DNA of 64,000 nt from Ga0077560 sp046330435. Its GTDB lineage: Bacteria; Actinomycetota; Thermoleophilia; Miltoncostaeales; Miltoncostaeaceae. Below the pieces are notes generated by a model. The model saw nothing but the letters and a program-made list of their open reading frames with translations. It searched no databases and was not told where the DNA came from. Position 1 is the stretch's first letter. Each line of letters opens with the position of its first letter. This document shows positions 8,033 to 17,402 of this stretch, piece after piece. Where the stretch lies: NCBI GenBank assembly GCA_046330435.1, contig JAXLST010000023.1, positions 1 to 64,000 of the forward strand, written 5' to 3'. A program made the position numbers and the translations under genes.

Positions 8033-8712
8033 GGCGTGCCCGGGCGGCCGCCGTCGCGGCCGCCCGGGGGCCCTCCCTGCGGGTCCTCGTCGCGGGCGAC
8101 CCACTTGGCGTGGTGGCGGCGGGCCCACGCCCGGTCGACGTCCCCGCGCAGCATCCCGCGCAGCGCCGGCCGGGTGGACGGGTTCACCAGGGCCATGTGC
8201 AGATGCCCGGCCACCAGCACCACCAGCAGGTACATGGTCCAGTCGTGCACGAGCACCGTGCCGGGGAACCGGAACGCGTGGTCGCGCTCGCCCAGCCACA
8301 TGAGCCCGCCGGTGACGTAGGCGACCGCCATGAGCCCCGTCACCACGGCGGTGTTGAGCTTCTGCCCCGCGTTGAAGCGCCCCTGGGGCGGCGCGGGCGG
8401 CCCGGCGCCGGTGACCCGCGCGGGGACGCCGCGCAGCCAGCGCAGGTCGTCCCGGTCGAACACCTCCAGCTCCCGCACGGTCGCCAGCAGCCGCCGTCCG
8501 TGCACGGCGGCCAGGGCGAGCGTCCCGGCGGCGAGCGCCCAGGCGGCGCCCAGGTGCACGGCCTTGGCGTCCGGCCGGGCGAGCAGGGGCGCGAGCGAGG
8601 GCACCGACAGCACCAGGCCGGTGGCGAGCATCGCCAGGAACGTCGCGGCGAGGAGCCAGTGCAGGGCGCGTTCGCCGCGCGTGAACCGGTGGATCCGATC
8701 CGGCCGGCTCAC
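8023..8712 (-). CDS. Formate-dehydrogenase-type cytochrome b subunit
   Basis: The 229-residue protein is a four-helix cytochrome b of the FdoI/cytochrome b561 type. Haem-ligand histidines lie in FTRGERALHW, KAVHLGAAW and the last helices (VHDWTMYLLVVLVAGHLHM). The loop RFNAGQKLN before the third helix is diagnostic. Its start GTG overlaps the stop of the upstream molybdopterin enzyme (GTGA), so the two form a pair in which this subunit would pass electrons between the quinone pool and the partner. Confidence 0.88.
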   Translation of the reverse strand: MSRPDRIHRFTRGERALHWLLAATFLAMLATGLVLSVPSLAPLLARPDAKAVHLGAAWALAAGTLALAAVHGRRLLATVRELEVFDRDDLRWLRGVPARVTGAGPPAPPQGRFNAGQKLNTAVVTGLMAVAYVTGGLMWLGERDHAFRFPGTVLVHDWTMYLLVVLVAGHLHMALVNPSTRPALRGMLRGDVDRAWARRHHAKWVARDEDPQGGPPGGRDGGRPGTPQA

Positions 8713-9377
8713 AGCCCGTTCGAGTCCCCCACCCAGGCGTCCACCGAATACCCGTTGGCCTCCCAGTAGCCCGTGTGCGGCTCCGTGTCATAGGTGATCG
8801 CGGTCACCCACTTCACGCTCTTGTAGCCGTACATGCGCGGCACCACGAGCCGCAGCGGCGCGCCGTGCGCGCGGCTCAGCGGGGCGTCGTCCATCCGCGT
8901 GGCCAGCAGGACGTCCGGGAGGTGGAACTGCGCGATGGTCAGCTGGTCGGTGTACGGCTCCTCCAGCGACGCGAACGTGACGTACCGGGCCTCGGGCAGC
9001 GGCCGCACGAGCTCGCTCAGGGCGGCGCCGCGCACGCCGGTCCAGCGGACGTCCTCCACGGACCACCCGGTCACGCAGTGGAAGTCGGAGGTCTGCCGCA
9101 CCGCCGGCAGGGCGGCCACGCGGTCCCACGTGAGCTCGACGGGGTTGCGGACGGCGCCGCCCACGGTGAGCCGGTAGCCGCCGGGGTCGAACCTCGGCAT
9201 GGGCGACGCCACCGAGTAGATGCGCCAGCCGCCGTCGCCCAGGGCGGACGACACCCGGGTGAGGGCCTGGTTGAGGCGCGGTGCCGCGGCGATGCCGGCG
9301 ATGCCCGCCGCGACGGTCGCCAGGAACGCTGCGCGGCCGAGCCTGAGGCCGTCCTCCGGGGTGCGCCGGCCCTCCAT
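8709..9377 (-). CDS. Sulfite-oxidase/YedY-family molybdopterin oxidoreductase
   Basis: The 222-residue oxidoreductase has the molybdopterin-binding fold of the sulfite oxidase/MsrP family. The molybdenum-ligand cysteine is Cys101 in DFHCVTGWSVEDVRW. SRAHGAPLRLVVPRMYGYKSVKWV is the family's cofactor-binding stretch. An N-terminal hydrophobic segment (about 14-33) should export or anchor it; a full twin-arginine motif is not clear, because only single arginines precede the helix. The 4-bp overlap with the cytochrome b gene indicates a two-subunit membrane enzyme. The substrate is unknown; protein methionine sulfoxide and sulfite are family precedents. Confidence 0.88.
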   Translation of the reverse strand: MEGRRTPEDGLRLGRAAFLATVAAGIAGIAAAPRLNQALTRVSSALGDGGWRIYSVASPMPRFDPGGYRLTVGGAVRNPVELTWDRVAALPAVRQTSDFHCVTGWSVEDVRWTGVRGAALSELVRPLPEARYVTFASLEEPYTDQLTIAQFHLPDVLLATRMDDAPLSRAHGAPLRLVVPRMYGYKSVKWVTAITYDTEPHTGYWEANGYSVDAWVGDSNGL

Positions 9378-9383
9378 CGCGCC

Positions 9384-9389
9384 AGGCTA
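9384..9389 (-). promoter_or_regulatory. -10 element (TAGCCT), leaderless geometry
   Basis: On the minus strand TAGCCT ends 6 bases before the ATG at 9377 of the molybdopterin oxidoreductase. No Shine-Dalgarno sequence fits between, so transcription and translation probably start at the same base. Confidence 0.55.
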
Positions 9390-9421
9390 GCGCCGCTCGG
9401 CGGGCGGCGCCGCCGGAGCGG

Positions 9422-11011
9422 TCACCGCACGAGGCGCGCCTGGGGGCCGCCGAACCGCACGCGCGCCGCCAGCACCCGCAGGCGCCGCGCCGCGGCGACC
9501 GGTGCGGCCTCCACGGTGAAGGCCGGCGGCGTCGCCTGTTGCGGGCACACGATCCCCGACGCCGGGACGCTCAGGGACACCAGGTAGCGCTCCACGCGGA
9601 GGTCGATGCAGTTGCTGTTGCCGCCGTAGGCGGTGTGGCCGTCGCCCGACATGGTCAGCAGGGTGGCGTCGCCGAGCTCCGCGGCCAGCGCGACCGACCC
9701 CTTGTAGGGGGTCGCCGGGTCGGCGGTGGTGCCCACCACCAGCACCGGCGGGAGGTTCTTGGGGCTGAACGGGCCGGTGAACCGGTTGCGGGGGGTCACG
9801 GGCCACCCGGCGGCGGTGTAGCTGGACGGCCAGAACAGCCCGGGGCCGAACAGGGGGGACTCCTGCGCCCACGCGGCCCGCAGGTCGTCGTACGCCGCCA
9901 GGTCGGCGGGGTACTCGCGGTCGGCCGCGGTGATGGCGTTGAACGCCGCGCCCTCGTCGCCGTAGGTGCCGTCGTCGTTCCGGCCGATCGCCGCGTCCGA
10001 GAGGATCTTCACCACGGAGCCGTCGCCCAGGTCCGCCAGCTGCAGCGCGCCCGCGAGCAGCGGCCAGGTCTGGCGGGAGTACAGCGCCACCAGGCTCGCG
10101 TTGAGGACATCCACGGCCCGCACCGGGCGCGCGTCGGTGCCGGGCAGGGGGTTCGCGTCGGCGCGCCGCAGCAGCGCCGTGTACGCCGCCTCCGGCGCGC
10201 CGTCCCCGAACTCGCACTCCAGCCGGCACCACTCGAGGAACCGCTCCATCGCGACCTGGAAGCCGCGCGCCTGGCGCAGGTCGGTGAGCAGCGGCCGGGT
10301 GGCGTAGGCGGTGGGGTCGAGGCCGCCGTCCAGCACGAGGGCGCGCACGTGCCCGGGGTACAGCGCGGCATAGGTGGCGCCCAGGTACGTGCCGTACGAG
10401 AAGCCCAGGTAGGTGAGGCGGGCGTCGCCCAGCGCGTCGCGCAGCCGGTCCATGTCACCGGCCACGTCCGCCGTGGTGATGCTCCCCAGCAGGTCGCCGC
10501 TGTTGGCGGTGCAGGCCGCCTGGAAGGCGCGGGCCCGCGCGACCACCGCATCGCGGGCGTCCGGGGCGGGGAACGCCGTGGCTGCGCGGGCGTCGGCCTC
10601 CTGGCCGGCGTCGTCCAGGCACACGACGGTGCGGGACGCGCCGGTGCCGCGCGGGTCGAACCCCACGATGTCGAACCGCCGGTTGAGGGTGGCGAACAGC
10701 GTCGTGCCGGCGTCCCTCACGAAGCCCACTCCGGAGCCCCCGGGGCCGCCGGGGTTGACCACCAGGGAGCCGATCCGCCGCGCCGGGTCCGCGGCGGGCA
10801 GCCGGATGACCGCCACGTCGAGCGTCCCCGCGGCCGGGGCCGCCGGCTCGACCGGCACGGGCAGGGTGGCGCACTCGAACGGGCCCCCGCACGGGGCCCA
10901 CCGCAGCGGCGCGGCGTGCGCCCCCGCGGCGGCAGCGGCCCAGGTGGCGGCGGCGACGGCGAGCACCGCGATGCGGCGGCGGGACGGGCGGACGTGACCG
11001 GGGCGGGGCAT
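9422..11011 (-). CDS. Secreted Tap-like alpha/beta-hydrolase peptidase
   Basis: The 529-residue protein opens with a signal peptide: arginine-rich start, hydrophobic stretch to about residue 33, AHA cleavage site. The alpha/beta-hydrolase core has an oxyanion strand NPGGPGGSG, the nucleophile Ser205 in GFSYGTYLG, an acid in TTADPATPY and the histidine in GDGHTAYG. The C-terminal TAP-like domain is typical of Streptomyces tripeptidyl aminopeptidase and SlpD/SlpE. It should cleave short peptides outside the membrane. A good ribosome site (AAGGAG) precedes the ATG. The gene stands alone and is divergent from the exchanger gene at 11125. Confidence 0.88.
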   Translation of the reverse strand: MPRPGHVRPSRRRIAVLAVAAATWAAAAAGAHAAPLRWAPCGGPFECATLPVPVEPAAPAAGTLDVAVIRLPAADPARRIGSLVVNPGGPGGSGVGFVRDAGTTLFATLNRRFDIVGFDPRGTGASRTVVCLDDAGQEADARAATAFPAPDARDAVVARARAFQAACTANSGDLLGSITTADVAGDMDRLRDALGDARLTYLGFSYGTYLGATYAALYPGHVRALVLDGGLDPTAYATRPLLTDLRQARGFQVAMERFLEWCRLECEFGDGAPEAAYTALLRRADANPLPGTDARPVRAVDVLNASLVALYSRQTWPLLAGALQLADLGDGSVVKILSDAAIGRNDDGTYGDEGAAFNAITAADREYPADLAAYDDLRAAWAQESPLFGPGLFWPSSYTAAGWPVTPRNRFTGPFSPKNLPPVLVVGTTADPATPYKGSVALAAELGDATLLTMSGDGHTAYGGNSNCIDLRVERYLVSLSVPASGIVCPQQATPPAFTVEAAPVAAARRLRVLAARVRFGGPQARLVR

Positions 11012-11124
11012 GACGCTCCTTCGCGAGGTGTGCCGCTGAGGATGCGGACAGGTTCTGCGGGGCCATGCCGGAACCTGCCGCCTCGGCCACCGGGATGAAC
11101 CGGGAACGGCCGGGAGGTGCGAAC

Positions 11125-12699
11125 ATGGGTCGGGTGGCAGACCTGCTCGCCGACAACCCCCTCCTGCTGCTCTTCGCCTGCTTGGCGGTGGGCAGCGCGG
11201 TGGGCGCGTTCCGCATCCGGGGCTTCATGCTCGGGCCGGCGGCGGTGCTGTTCACGGCGCTGGCGCTGTCGGCGTGGGACGGGCGGCTGGAGCTGCCCCC
11301 GGCGGTGGGCAGCCTGGGCCTCGCCATCTTCGCCTACTGCGTGGGCGTCGCCAGCGGGCCGTCGTTCTTCGGCGCGCTGCGCCACAACCTGGGCGCGGTC
11401 GCCGCGGTGGTGGGCCTGCTCGCTTTCAGCGCGGGCGTCGCCTGGTTCGCCGGCGACCTGCTGGGCCTCGCCTCCGACGTCACGGCGGGCGTCTACGCCG
11501 GCGCCCTCACCAACACCCCGGCGCTGGCGGCGGCCAGCGAGCAGGCCGGGGGGCCGGGGCCCACGATCGGCTACTCGGTGACCTACCTGGGCGGCGTGAT
11601 CCTCATGCTGGTCATCGCCGCGTGGGCGCTCAACCGGCCGGAGCCCGGCGGCGAGGAGGACGCCGCCCCCGAGCCCCTGGTGGCCCGGACGCTCGAGGTC
11701 ACCGACCCGTACCTGCCGCCGTTGGGGGACCTTGCGGCGGCCGAGGACCACCCCGTCGTGTTCTCGCGCGTCAAGCACGAGGGCCGCGTGGAGGTCGCGC
11801 GGTCGGACACGGTGGTGGAGCCCGGGGACCTGGTGTCCGCGGTGGGCCGCCGGGAGGACGTGGAGGCGATGGCCGAGCGCGTGGGCCACATCGCCGACGA
11901 GAAGCTCACCCTGGACCGGCGGGCGCTGGACATGCGCCGCATCGCGCTCTCCAACCGCAGGCTGTCGGGCCGGACGGTGGGCGAGCTGGGCCTGGAGCAG
12001 CTGGGGGCCCGGGCCACCCGCGTGCGCCGCGGCGACGTGGACCTCATCGCGACCCCCGACCTGCGGGTGCACCAGGGCGACCGCATCCGGGTCATCGCCA
12101 TGCGCGACCAGATGGCACGGGTGTCGCGCCACCTCGGCGACTCCGAGCGGGGGCCCGGCGACCTCAACCCGGTGGGCCTGTCGGTGGGCCTCGCCGCGGG
12201 GCTGCTGCTGGGGCTTGTGCCGCTGCCCTCGCCGGTCGGCGGGACGTTCACGATGGGCACCGCCGCCGGCCCGCTCATCGCCGGGCTCATCCTGGGCCGC
12301 CGGGCCCGCACGGGCCCCATCGTGTGGTCGCTGCCGTACACGGCGTCCCAGCTGCTGCAGCAGCTGGGCATCCTCATCTTCCTGGCGACCGCCGGGTCGC
12401 GCGCCGGCGGGGACCTCGCCGACGCCCTGCGCTCCGGCGAGGGCCTGGACATCGCGGTGGCCGGGATGCTGGTGACCGCGGTGGCCGCCCTCGCGCTCAT
12501 CGGCATGGCCCGGGTGTTCGGGCTCGGCGGGCCGCGCCTGGCGGGCCTCGTCGCCGGGGCCCAGACACAGCCGGCCGTGCTGGCCTTCGCGCAGGAGCGC
12601 ACCGGCGGCGACCAGCGCGTGGCGCTGGGCTACGCCCTGGTGTTCCCCGCGGCCATGATCACCAAGATCATCGCCGCGACCCTGCTGGTCACGCTCTAG
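11125..12699 (+). CDS. Aspartate:alanine exchanger (AAEx)-family transporter
   Basis: The 524-residue protein shows the duplicated layout of the family: an N-terminal membrane half (about 1-170), two TrkA-C-type cytoplasmic domains (about 205-365, with RVKHEGRVEVARSDTVVEPGD and ATPDLRVHQGDRIRVIA), and a second membrane half (about 375-524). The internal repeats GVYAGALTNTPALAAASEQA and GLVAGAQTQPAVLAFAQE are typical. The ATG at 11125 is preceded by GGGAGG; an upstream ATG at 11065 lacks one. The stop overlaps that of the convergent phosphoribosyltransferase (CTAG). The substrate is not deducible. Confidence 0.87.
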   Translation: MGRVADLLADNPLLLLFACLAVGSAVGAFRIRGFMLGPAAVLFTALALSAWDGRLELPPAVGSLGLAIFAYCVGVASGPSFFGALRHNLGAVAAVVGLLAFSAGVAWFAGDLLGLASDVTAGVYAGALTNTPALAAASEQAGGPGPTIGYSVTYLGGVILMLVIAAWALNRPEPGGEEDAAPEPLVARTLEVTDPYLPPLGDLAAAEDHPVVFSRVKHEGRVEVARSDTVVEPGDLVSAVGRREDVEAMAERVGHIADEKLTLDRRALDMRRIALSNRRLSGRTVGELGLEQLGARATRVRRGDVDLIATPDLRVHQGDRIRVIAMRDQMARVSRHLGDSERGPGDLNPVGLSVGLAAGLLLGLVPLPSPVGGTFTMGTAAGPLIAGLILGRRARTGPIVWSLPYTASQLLQQLGILIFLATAGSRAGGDLADALRSGEGLDIAVAGMLVTAVAALALIGMARVFGLGGPRLAGLVAGAQTQPAVLAFAQERTGGDQRVALGYALVFPAAMITKIIAATLLVTL

Positions 12700-13178
12700 G
12701 GCGCCGGGTAGGCGACCGGCTGGTCCGCGGACCAGGGGAACACGATCCACCGGTCGGTCCGCAGCCCCACGTAGTCGCAGGTGACGGTGCTGATGGGCTT
12801 CTCGTACAGCACCGCGGTGCGCACCTCGGCGACCGCGTCCGCGCAGATGTCCCGCACCACCTCGAGGGTGGCGCCGGTGTCGGCGACGTCGTCGGCGATG
12901 AGGATCTTCAGGTTCGCCAGGTCCTTGACCTGCAGCTGCGGCGGCAGGATCACCGGGGCCTGCAGGCGCTCGTCGACGCCCGTGTAGAACTCGACGTTGA
13001 TGAGGAACACGGGCTTGACGTCGAGGTCGTAGGCCAGGGCCCCGGCCACCAGCAGCCCGCCCCGGGCGATGCCCAGGATGGCGTCCGGCCGGAAGTCGTC
13101 GGCGGCCACCTGCTCGGCCAGGCCGCGGCTCAGCTCGCCGAAGCGGCTCCAGGTGAGGATCTCGCGGGGCTCCGTCAC
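12696..13178 (-). CDS. Type I phosphoribosyltransferase
   Basis: The 160-residue protein has the PRPP-binding loop ILIADDVADTGATL (about residues 92-105) and an early ILGIARGGLLVAG loop, both defining type I phosphoribosyltransferases. It is closest in feel to xanthine/hypoxanthine enzymes, but the hood region does not let me assign the base. The GTG start follows TAGCGT by 8 bases with no ribosome site. A convergent 4-base overlap joins it to the exchanger gene. Confidence 0.85.
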   Translation of the reverse strand: MTEPREILTWSRFGELSRGLAEQVAADDFRPDAILGIARGGLLVAGALAYDLDVKPVFLINVEFYTGVDERLQAPVILPPQLQVKDLANLKILIADDVADTGATLEVVRDICADAVAEVRTAVLYEKPISTVTCDYVGLRTDRWIVFPWSADQPVAYPAP

Positions 13179-13186
13179 GGGCGGGA

Positions 13187-13192
13187 ACGCTA
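13187..13192 (-). promoter_or_regulatory. -10 element (TAGCGT), leaderless geometry
   Basis: TAGCGT on the minus strand ends 8 bases before the GTG of the phosphoribosyltransferase. Confidence 0.5.
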
Positions 13193-13231
13193 CCTGCCCG
13201 GCACCCCGCCCCGCCAGGGCCCGCGGGCCGG

Positions 13232-14425
13232 TCAGACGGTGCCCGGGGTCTGCCGGGGGTCCAGGTCCCGCATCACGGCCCGCGCGTCCCCGCCCTCGAG
13301 CGCCGGGGTGAGGAAGCGGCCCGCGACCTTGCCGGGCGGCCACCACAGCGGCTCGTGCGCGGACACCACGCCGGCGCTCTCGTCCCGCCCCCCGGCGAGG
13401 TCGCCGCGGATGAAGCTCGCGTCCCCCCCGGACCACACCTGCCCGCGCAGGCGCGGGGCGAACGGCACCGGGTCGACGGGGTGCCCCAGCATGATGGCGG
13501 CGGTCGCCGCGGCGGTGTCGGCCATCTGGCAGGCCACGCCGCCCTGTTTGACGGGGAAGTCGGTGGCGTCGCCGGCGGCCAGCACCCCCTCCACGTGGGG
13601 GACGCGCCCGTCCTGCTCCACCGGCAGGAAGCCCAGTGGCGTGGCGGGCAGCCCGGGGATCTCCGGACCGGACAGCGCGGCCATGGTGACCACGCGGTCC
13701 GCGCCCAGCTGCTCGCCGGTGGACAGCACCAGCGCGCCGCCCACGCGGCTGCGGGCGACCGTCCCGGTGCGCACGGAGACGCCCTGCTCGTGCAGGAGCG
13801 CCTCCAGGGCCTCGCTCGCCGCGGTCCCGAACAGCGACAGCGGCCGCTCCTCGGCGGTCACCACCGTCACGCGCACCCGGTCGCCGGTCCCCCGGCCGCG
13901 CAGGTGCGCGGCGGTGAGCAGGGCCAGCTCGTACGCGGGCAGCGACCACGTGGGGCCCGACGGCACCACGATCGCCAGGTCGATGCCGGCGCCACCCGTG
14001 GCCAGCACGTGCACCTCGTCCACCAGGCGGCGGTAGGCCCGCACGTCCTCGGTTCCGCGGAAGGTGATGTCCGCGCCGCGCAGCCAGGTGCGCCGCCGGG
14101 CGCCCACCGCCACGATGAGCGCGTCGTACGGCAGGCGGCGGCCGTCGGTGGTGATGACGGCACCCTCCTCCGGCTCCACGATGCCGAGCATGCCCTTCAC
14201 CATCACGAAGCCGCCGGTGCGCGACAGCGAGCTCAGCGGCACCTGCGCCCACGGGGCGTCCTGGAACGGCTCGATCACGGCGGCCGGCACGTAGGTGAAC
14301 AGGTTCGCCGGGGTGAGCAGCCGCACGTGCACGCGGCCGTGCGTGAGCGCGCGAAGCGCCAGGGCCGCCTCCAGGCCGGCGAACCCCGCGCCTGCCACCA
14401 GGACCTCTCCGCCGTGCGCGGCCAT
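13232..14425 (-). CDS. FAD/NAD(P) oxidoreductase, SQR/NDH-2-like (paralogue A)
   Basis: The 397-residue protein begins with the FAD-binding GAGFAGLEAALALRAL. A second dinucleotide region includes IVAVGARRRTWLRG. A C-terminal block has VEGVLAAGDATDFPVKQGG, a single cysteine in VACQMAD, GRDESAG and LWWPPGKVAGRFLTP. It resembles sulfide:quinone oxidoreductase and type II NADH dehydrogenase, but the SQR disulfide cysteines are missing. The ATG at 14425 is chosen because the Rossmann strand starts 9 residues later. A full-length paralogue lies at 40904-42100. The electron donor is unknown. Confidence 0.85.
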   Translation of the reverse strand: MAAHGGEVLVAGAGFAGLEAALALRALTHGRVHVRLLTPANLFTYVPAAVIEPFQDAPWAQVPLSSLSRTGGFVMVKGMLGIVEPEEGAVITTDGRRLPYDALIVAVGARRRTWLRGADITFRGTEDVRAYRRLVDEVHVLATGGAGIDLAIVVPSGPTWSLPAYELALLTAAHLRGRGTGDRVRVTVVTAEERPLSLFGTAASEALEALLHEQGVSVRTGTVARSRVGGALVLSTGEQLGADRVVTMAALSGPEIPGLPATPLGFLPVEQDGRVPHVEGVLAAGDATDFPVKQGGVACQMADTAAATAAIMLGHPVDPVPFAPRLRGQVWSGGDASFIRGDLAGGRDESAGVVSAHEPLWWPPGKVAGRFLTPALEGGDARAVMRDLDPRQTPGTV

Positions 14426-14583
14426 CGCAACACCCCCTCGGACGCCTGCCCACCAGCGTGTCACCGGTGTGCGGGAGGGGCATCGGCGGCCGGCCCACCC
14501 GGGCCCCGGGGGTTCTCCGGAGCACGCGTCAGTGTCCCGTGCGGAGGCACGGCGCGGACCGCGCACGGTGCTGCGGGCGGGTG

Positions 14584-14613
14584 GCGGCGCCGGGCGGGTG
14601 GGCCCGGCGCCGC
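14584..14613 (-). terminator. Hairpin terminator after the sortase gene
   Basis: A perfect 12-bp GC stem (GCGGCGCCGGGC / GCCCGGCGCCGC) with a 6-base loop begins 8 bases past the sortase stop codon. There is no T-tract, as is common in high-GC actinobacteria. Confidence 0.65.
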
Positions 14614-14620
14614 TCCGCGG

Positions 14621-17395
14621 CTACCTGACCGGGACGGCGGTCACCACGACGTTGTCGCGGTAGTGCCCGATCTGCGCGTTGAACGGCCCGCCGCACGTCA
14701 CCAGCACCAGCCGGGCCGAGCCCCGCGTGGAGTAGATGTTCGCCGGCAGTTCCGTCTTCTCGTACGTCTTCACCGTGGTGACGCGGTAGGTGCGGGTCCT
14801 GCCGTCCGCGGACGTCACCTGGATGCGGGTGCGCGCCGTCGCCCGCTTGAGCGGCCCGAAGGCGCCCACGCCGGCCCGGGCGGAGTCCACGTGCCCGGCG
14901 ATGAGCACTGCGCCCGTGGCGTCGCCCGGTGCGGCCCCGTCACGGAACCACCCGGTGCGCTGGATGTTCACCGGCACGTCCAGGGCGCCCGTGGTGAGGT
15001 TGATCCCCACGGCCTGCACCGGGGCGTCGATGCCCAGGTCGGCGACCTTCACCCGCGTGGGGGCCGAGCGGCCGGCCTGCAGGCCGCGCGCCGGCGCCGT
15101 GCGGGCGTCGCCGCGGCCCGTGAGGATGAGCGGCCGCCCGAGGGACGTCTCGCTCACCTCGCCGCACTCGCCCTCGGTGCTCTTCACCAGGCCGGTCCCG
15201 ACCAGCTTCTCGCGGTAGGTGTAGAAGCCCGCCTTGCTGATCGTGACGGCCGGGGAGCGGGTCTCGCCGTCACCGCGCACGGTGAAGCTGCCCTTCCAGA
15301 ACGGCGTGACGTCGCAGCGGATCGCGGCCTTCGAGGCGAACGGCCCGAACAGCTGCAGCTCGACCGTGGCCTCGGAGTCGCCCAGGCCCTTCACCCGCAC
15401 CCGGTCGAAGATCTGCTGGCCGGGCTTCACCACGTCGGACGACGCGATGGTGGTGACCTCCGGCTCGGCCGAGACCAGCGCGGTCTCGCTCGCCTCGCCG
15501 CAGGCGGTCACCACGCCGGAGTTCGCCTCCGACTCGGCGATCGAGGCCCGGTAGGTGTAGTAGCCCACCTTGTTGAGCCGCACCTTCTCGGTGGTGTGGA
15601 CCCCGTCGCCGATCTCGGCGTCGATGGTGCCGGTCCATGCCGGGGTGCCGGAGCAGTTGATCGCCTCGCGGGTGGGGTACGGGCCCCACAGCTCCATGTT
15701 GATGGTGGTGGACAGCGCACCCATGCCGCTCACGATCACCCGGTCCGACAGCTGCTGGCCGGGCTTGAGCTGCAGGGCGCTCACCTGGCTGGTGATGCGC
15801 GGCGCGCCGGTCACGATCACGCCCTCGCTCACCTCGCCGCACTTGCCCTCGAAGGCGCGCACGAAGCCGTTCGCCTCGAGTCGCTCGCGGTAGGTGTAGA
15901 AGCCCCCGACGGTGGGGGTGAACTGCTCGGTCACGTACTCGCCGTCGCCGGTGGCCGTGACCTGGCCCGTCCAGATGGGCGCGCCGTCGCAGTTGACGTC
16001 CTCACGGGTGGAGAACGGCCCGTACAGGGAGATGCTCACCTGCGAGGTCTCGCCGTTGAGGCCCGTCACCACCGCGGTGTCGGAGATGGGCTGCCCCACC
16101 GGCGTGCGGGCCGTGCTGGCCTGCGTGCGGACGGCCGGCTGGGTCTCGACGCGGATGGTCTCGGCGGGCACCCCGCACGGCGTGGTCACGCCGGTGAAGT
16201 TCTCGTCGCCCGCGATGATGATCCGGTAGGTGTAGATGCCGGGCTTGGTGGGCCGGATGACGCCGGACTGGTAGGTCCCGGACCGCGTGACCTCGATGTC
16301 CGCCGTGGCCGCCGGCGTCGCCGTGCAGGCGATGTCCGCCTCGGTGCGGAACGGCCCGTGGAGCTCCACCTTGACCGGCGTCTTCCGCCCGCCGGGCAGG
16401 CCGGCGATGGTGATGCGGTCACGGGTGGCGGCGCCCACCAGCAGCTTCGCCGGGCGCGCCTGCGTGGTCACCGTCGCGCGGGTCCGCGCCACGGTGCCGG
16501 TCTCGGTGGCCGTGACGGTCTGCGACCCGGCGGTGGCCAGGCGCTGCCCGTTGCGGGCGGCCGCGGCCGTCGTGGGGCGGAAGACCCGCGGCAGCGTCGA
16601 GGCGATGGGCTCGCTCTTGGCCGTGAGGGAGATGTCGCCGGCGGTGTCCGGCGTGAAGGTGACGGTCGCGACGCCCGTGCTGCCCGTGTTCACACGGGCC
16701 GGGATGTCGGAGGCGCCCCGGGAGGTGAGCGTGAGCGCCACGCCGGGGACCGGCGCGCCGGTGGCCGACAGGACGCGGATGGTCGCCTTGGCTTCCGACC
16801 CCACGCGGAGCCGGCCGGCGAACGACGCCTGCACCCGGTACGGGCCGCGGTAGCGGTCGGCCTCGCCGCTGATCTTCCGGTAGATCGACTCGACGGTCGC
16901 GCCGATCGCGTCGGGCGCCGCCTCGCCGGGGGCGCCGTCGCCCATGAGGCCGTGCACGTAGAGCATCACGGCGGCCTGCTGGTTGGCGTTGCTGCTGCGC
17001 CCGTAGTTCCACAGGGCGTACGCCATCCGCGAGAGCTTGGCGTTCGCCACGGTCTGGCCGGCCTTGTTCTTGAGGCCGGAGACGTCGTCGATCTCCGTGA
17101 AGGCGTACCGCTTGGCGGGGTACCAGAAGCGCAGGTCGATGCAGAAGGCCGGCGGGATGCCGTCGATGGCCCCCCGGTAGTCGCCGAACCAGCGGATGCC
17201 GTACCGGTAGCGCTGGTAGCTGCCCACCCCGGTGGTGCCGCACGTGTTGCGGCCCACGGAGGAGCACGGGTCGTTCTGATTCGGAGGCTCGGCCGCCGAC
17301 GCCTGCCCGGCAGCCATCAGGAGCCCGGCAGCGACTGCCAGTCCACCGATGACGCGCCAGGTGCGCCGGGACCGGCACGGGGGTGCGAGGTCCAT
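14621..17395 (-). CDS. Large exported class F sortase with thioester-like domain and four Ig-like repeats
   Basis: The protein has 924 residues. A signal peptide covers about 1-34. An N-terminal domain (about 36-180) resembles thioester domains, with Cys85 in PAFCIDL and Gln139/140 in SNANQQAAVMLYVHG. A Big-1-like Ig domain spans about 185-265. Four repeats of about 110 residues start near 326, 438, 548 and 663. Each has a GPF/GPY strand, one cysteine after it, GYYTYR or GFYTYR, and a second cysteine in CGE/CGV. The C-terminal sortase domain (about 775-924) has the triad His835 (GHVDS), Cys901 (VTCGG) and Arg913 (HYRDN). It should act outside the membrane. No LPXTG protein is nearby. The ATG lies 7 bases after TAGGGT, so it is probably leaderless. 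Confidence 0.88.
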   Translation of the reverse strand: MDLAPPCRSRRTWRVIGGLAVAAGLLMAAGQASAAEPPNQNDPCSSVGRNTCGTTGVGSYQRYRYGIRWFGDYRGAIDGIPPAFCIDLRFWYPAKRYAFTEIDDVSGLKNKAGQTVANAKLSRMAYALWNYGRSSNANQQAAVMLYVHGLMGDGAPGEAAPDAIGATVESIYRKISGEADRYRGPYRVQASFAGRLRVGSEAKATIRVLSATGAPVPGVALTLTSRGASDIPARVNTGSTGVATVTFTPDTAGDISLTAKSEPIASTLPRVFRPTTAAAARNGQRLATAGSQTVTATETGTVARTRATVTTQARPAKLLVGAATRDRITIAGLPGGRKTPVKVELHGPFRTEADIACTATPAATADIEVTRSGTYQSGVIRPTKPGIYTYRIIIAGDENFTGVTTPCGVPAETIRVETQPAVRTQASTARTPVGQPISDTAVVTGLNGETSQVSISLYGPFSTREDVNCDGAPIWTGQVTATGDGEYVTEQFTPTVGGFYTYRERLEANGFVRAFEGKCGEVSEGVIVTGAPRITSQVSALQLKPGQQLSDRVIVSGMGALSTTINMELWGPYPTREAINCSGTPAWTGTIDAEIGDGVHTTEKVRLNKVGYYTYRASIAESEANSGVVTACGEASETALVSAEPEVTTIASSDVVKPGQQIFDRVRVKGLGDSEATVELQLFGPFASKAAIRCDVTPFWKGSFTVRGDGETRSPAVTISKAGFYTYREKLVGTGLVKSTEGECGEVSETSLGRPLILTGRGDARTAPARGLQAGRSAPTRVKVADLGIDAPVQAVGINLTTGALDVPVNIQRTGWFRDGAAPGDATGAVLIAGHVDSARAGVGAFGPLKRATARTRIQVTSADGRTRTYRVTTVKTYEKTELPANIYSTRGSARLVLVTCGGPFNAQIGHYRDNVVVTAVPVR

Positions 17396-17402
17396 GCGGG
17401 CG

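Noticed and set aside
13232..14425. Assignment as true sulfide:quinone oxidoreductase
   Set aside because: The disulfide-forming cysteines of SQR are not present; only one cysteine remains in the active region.
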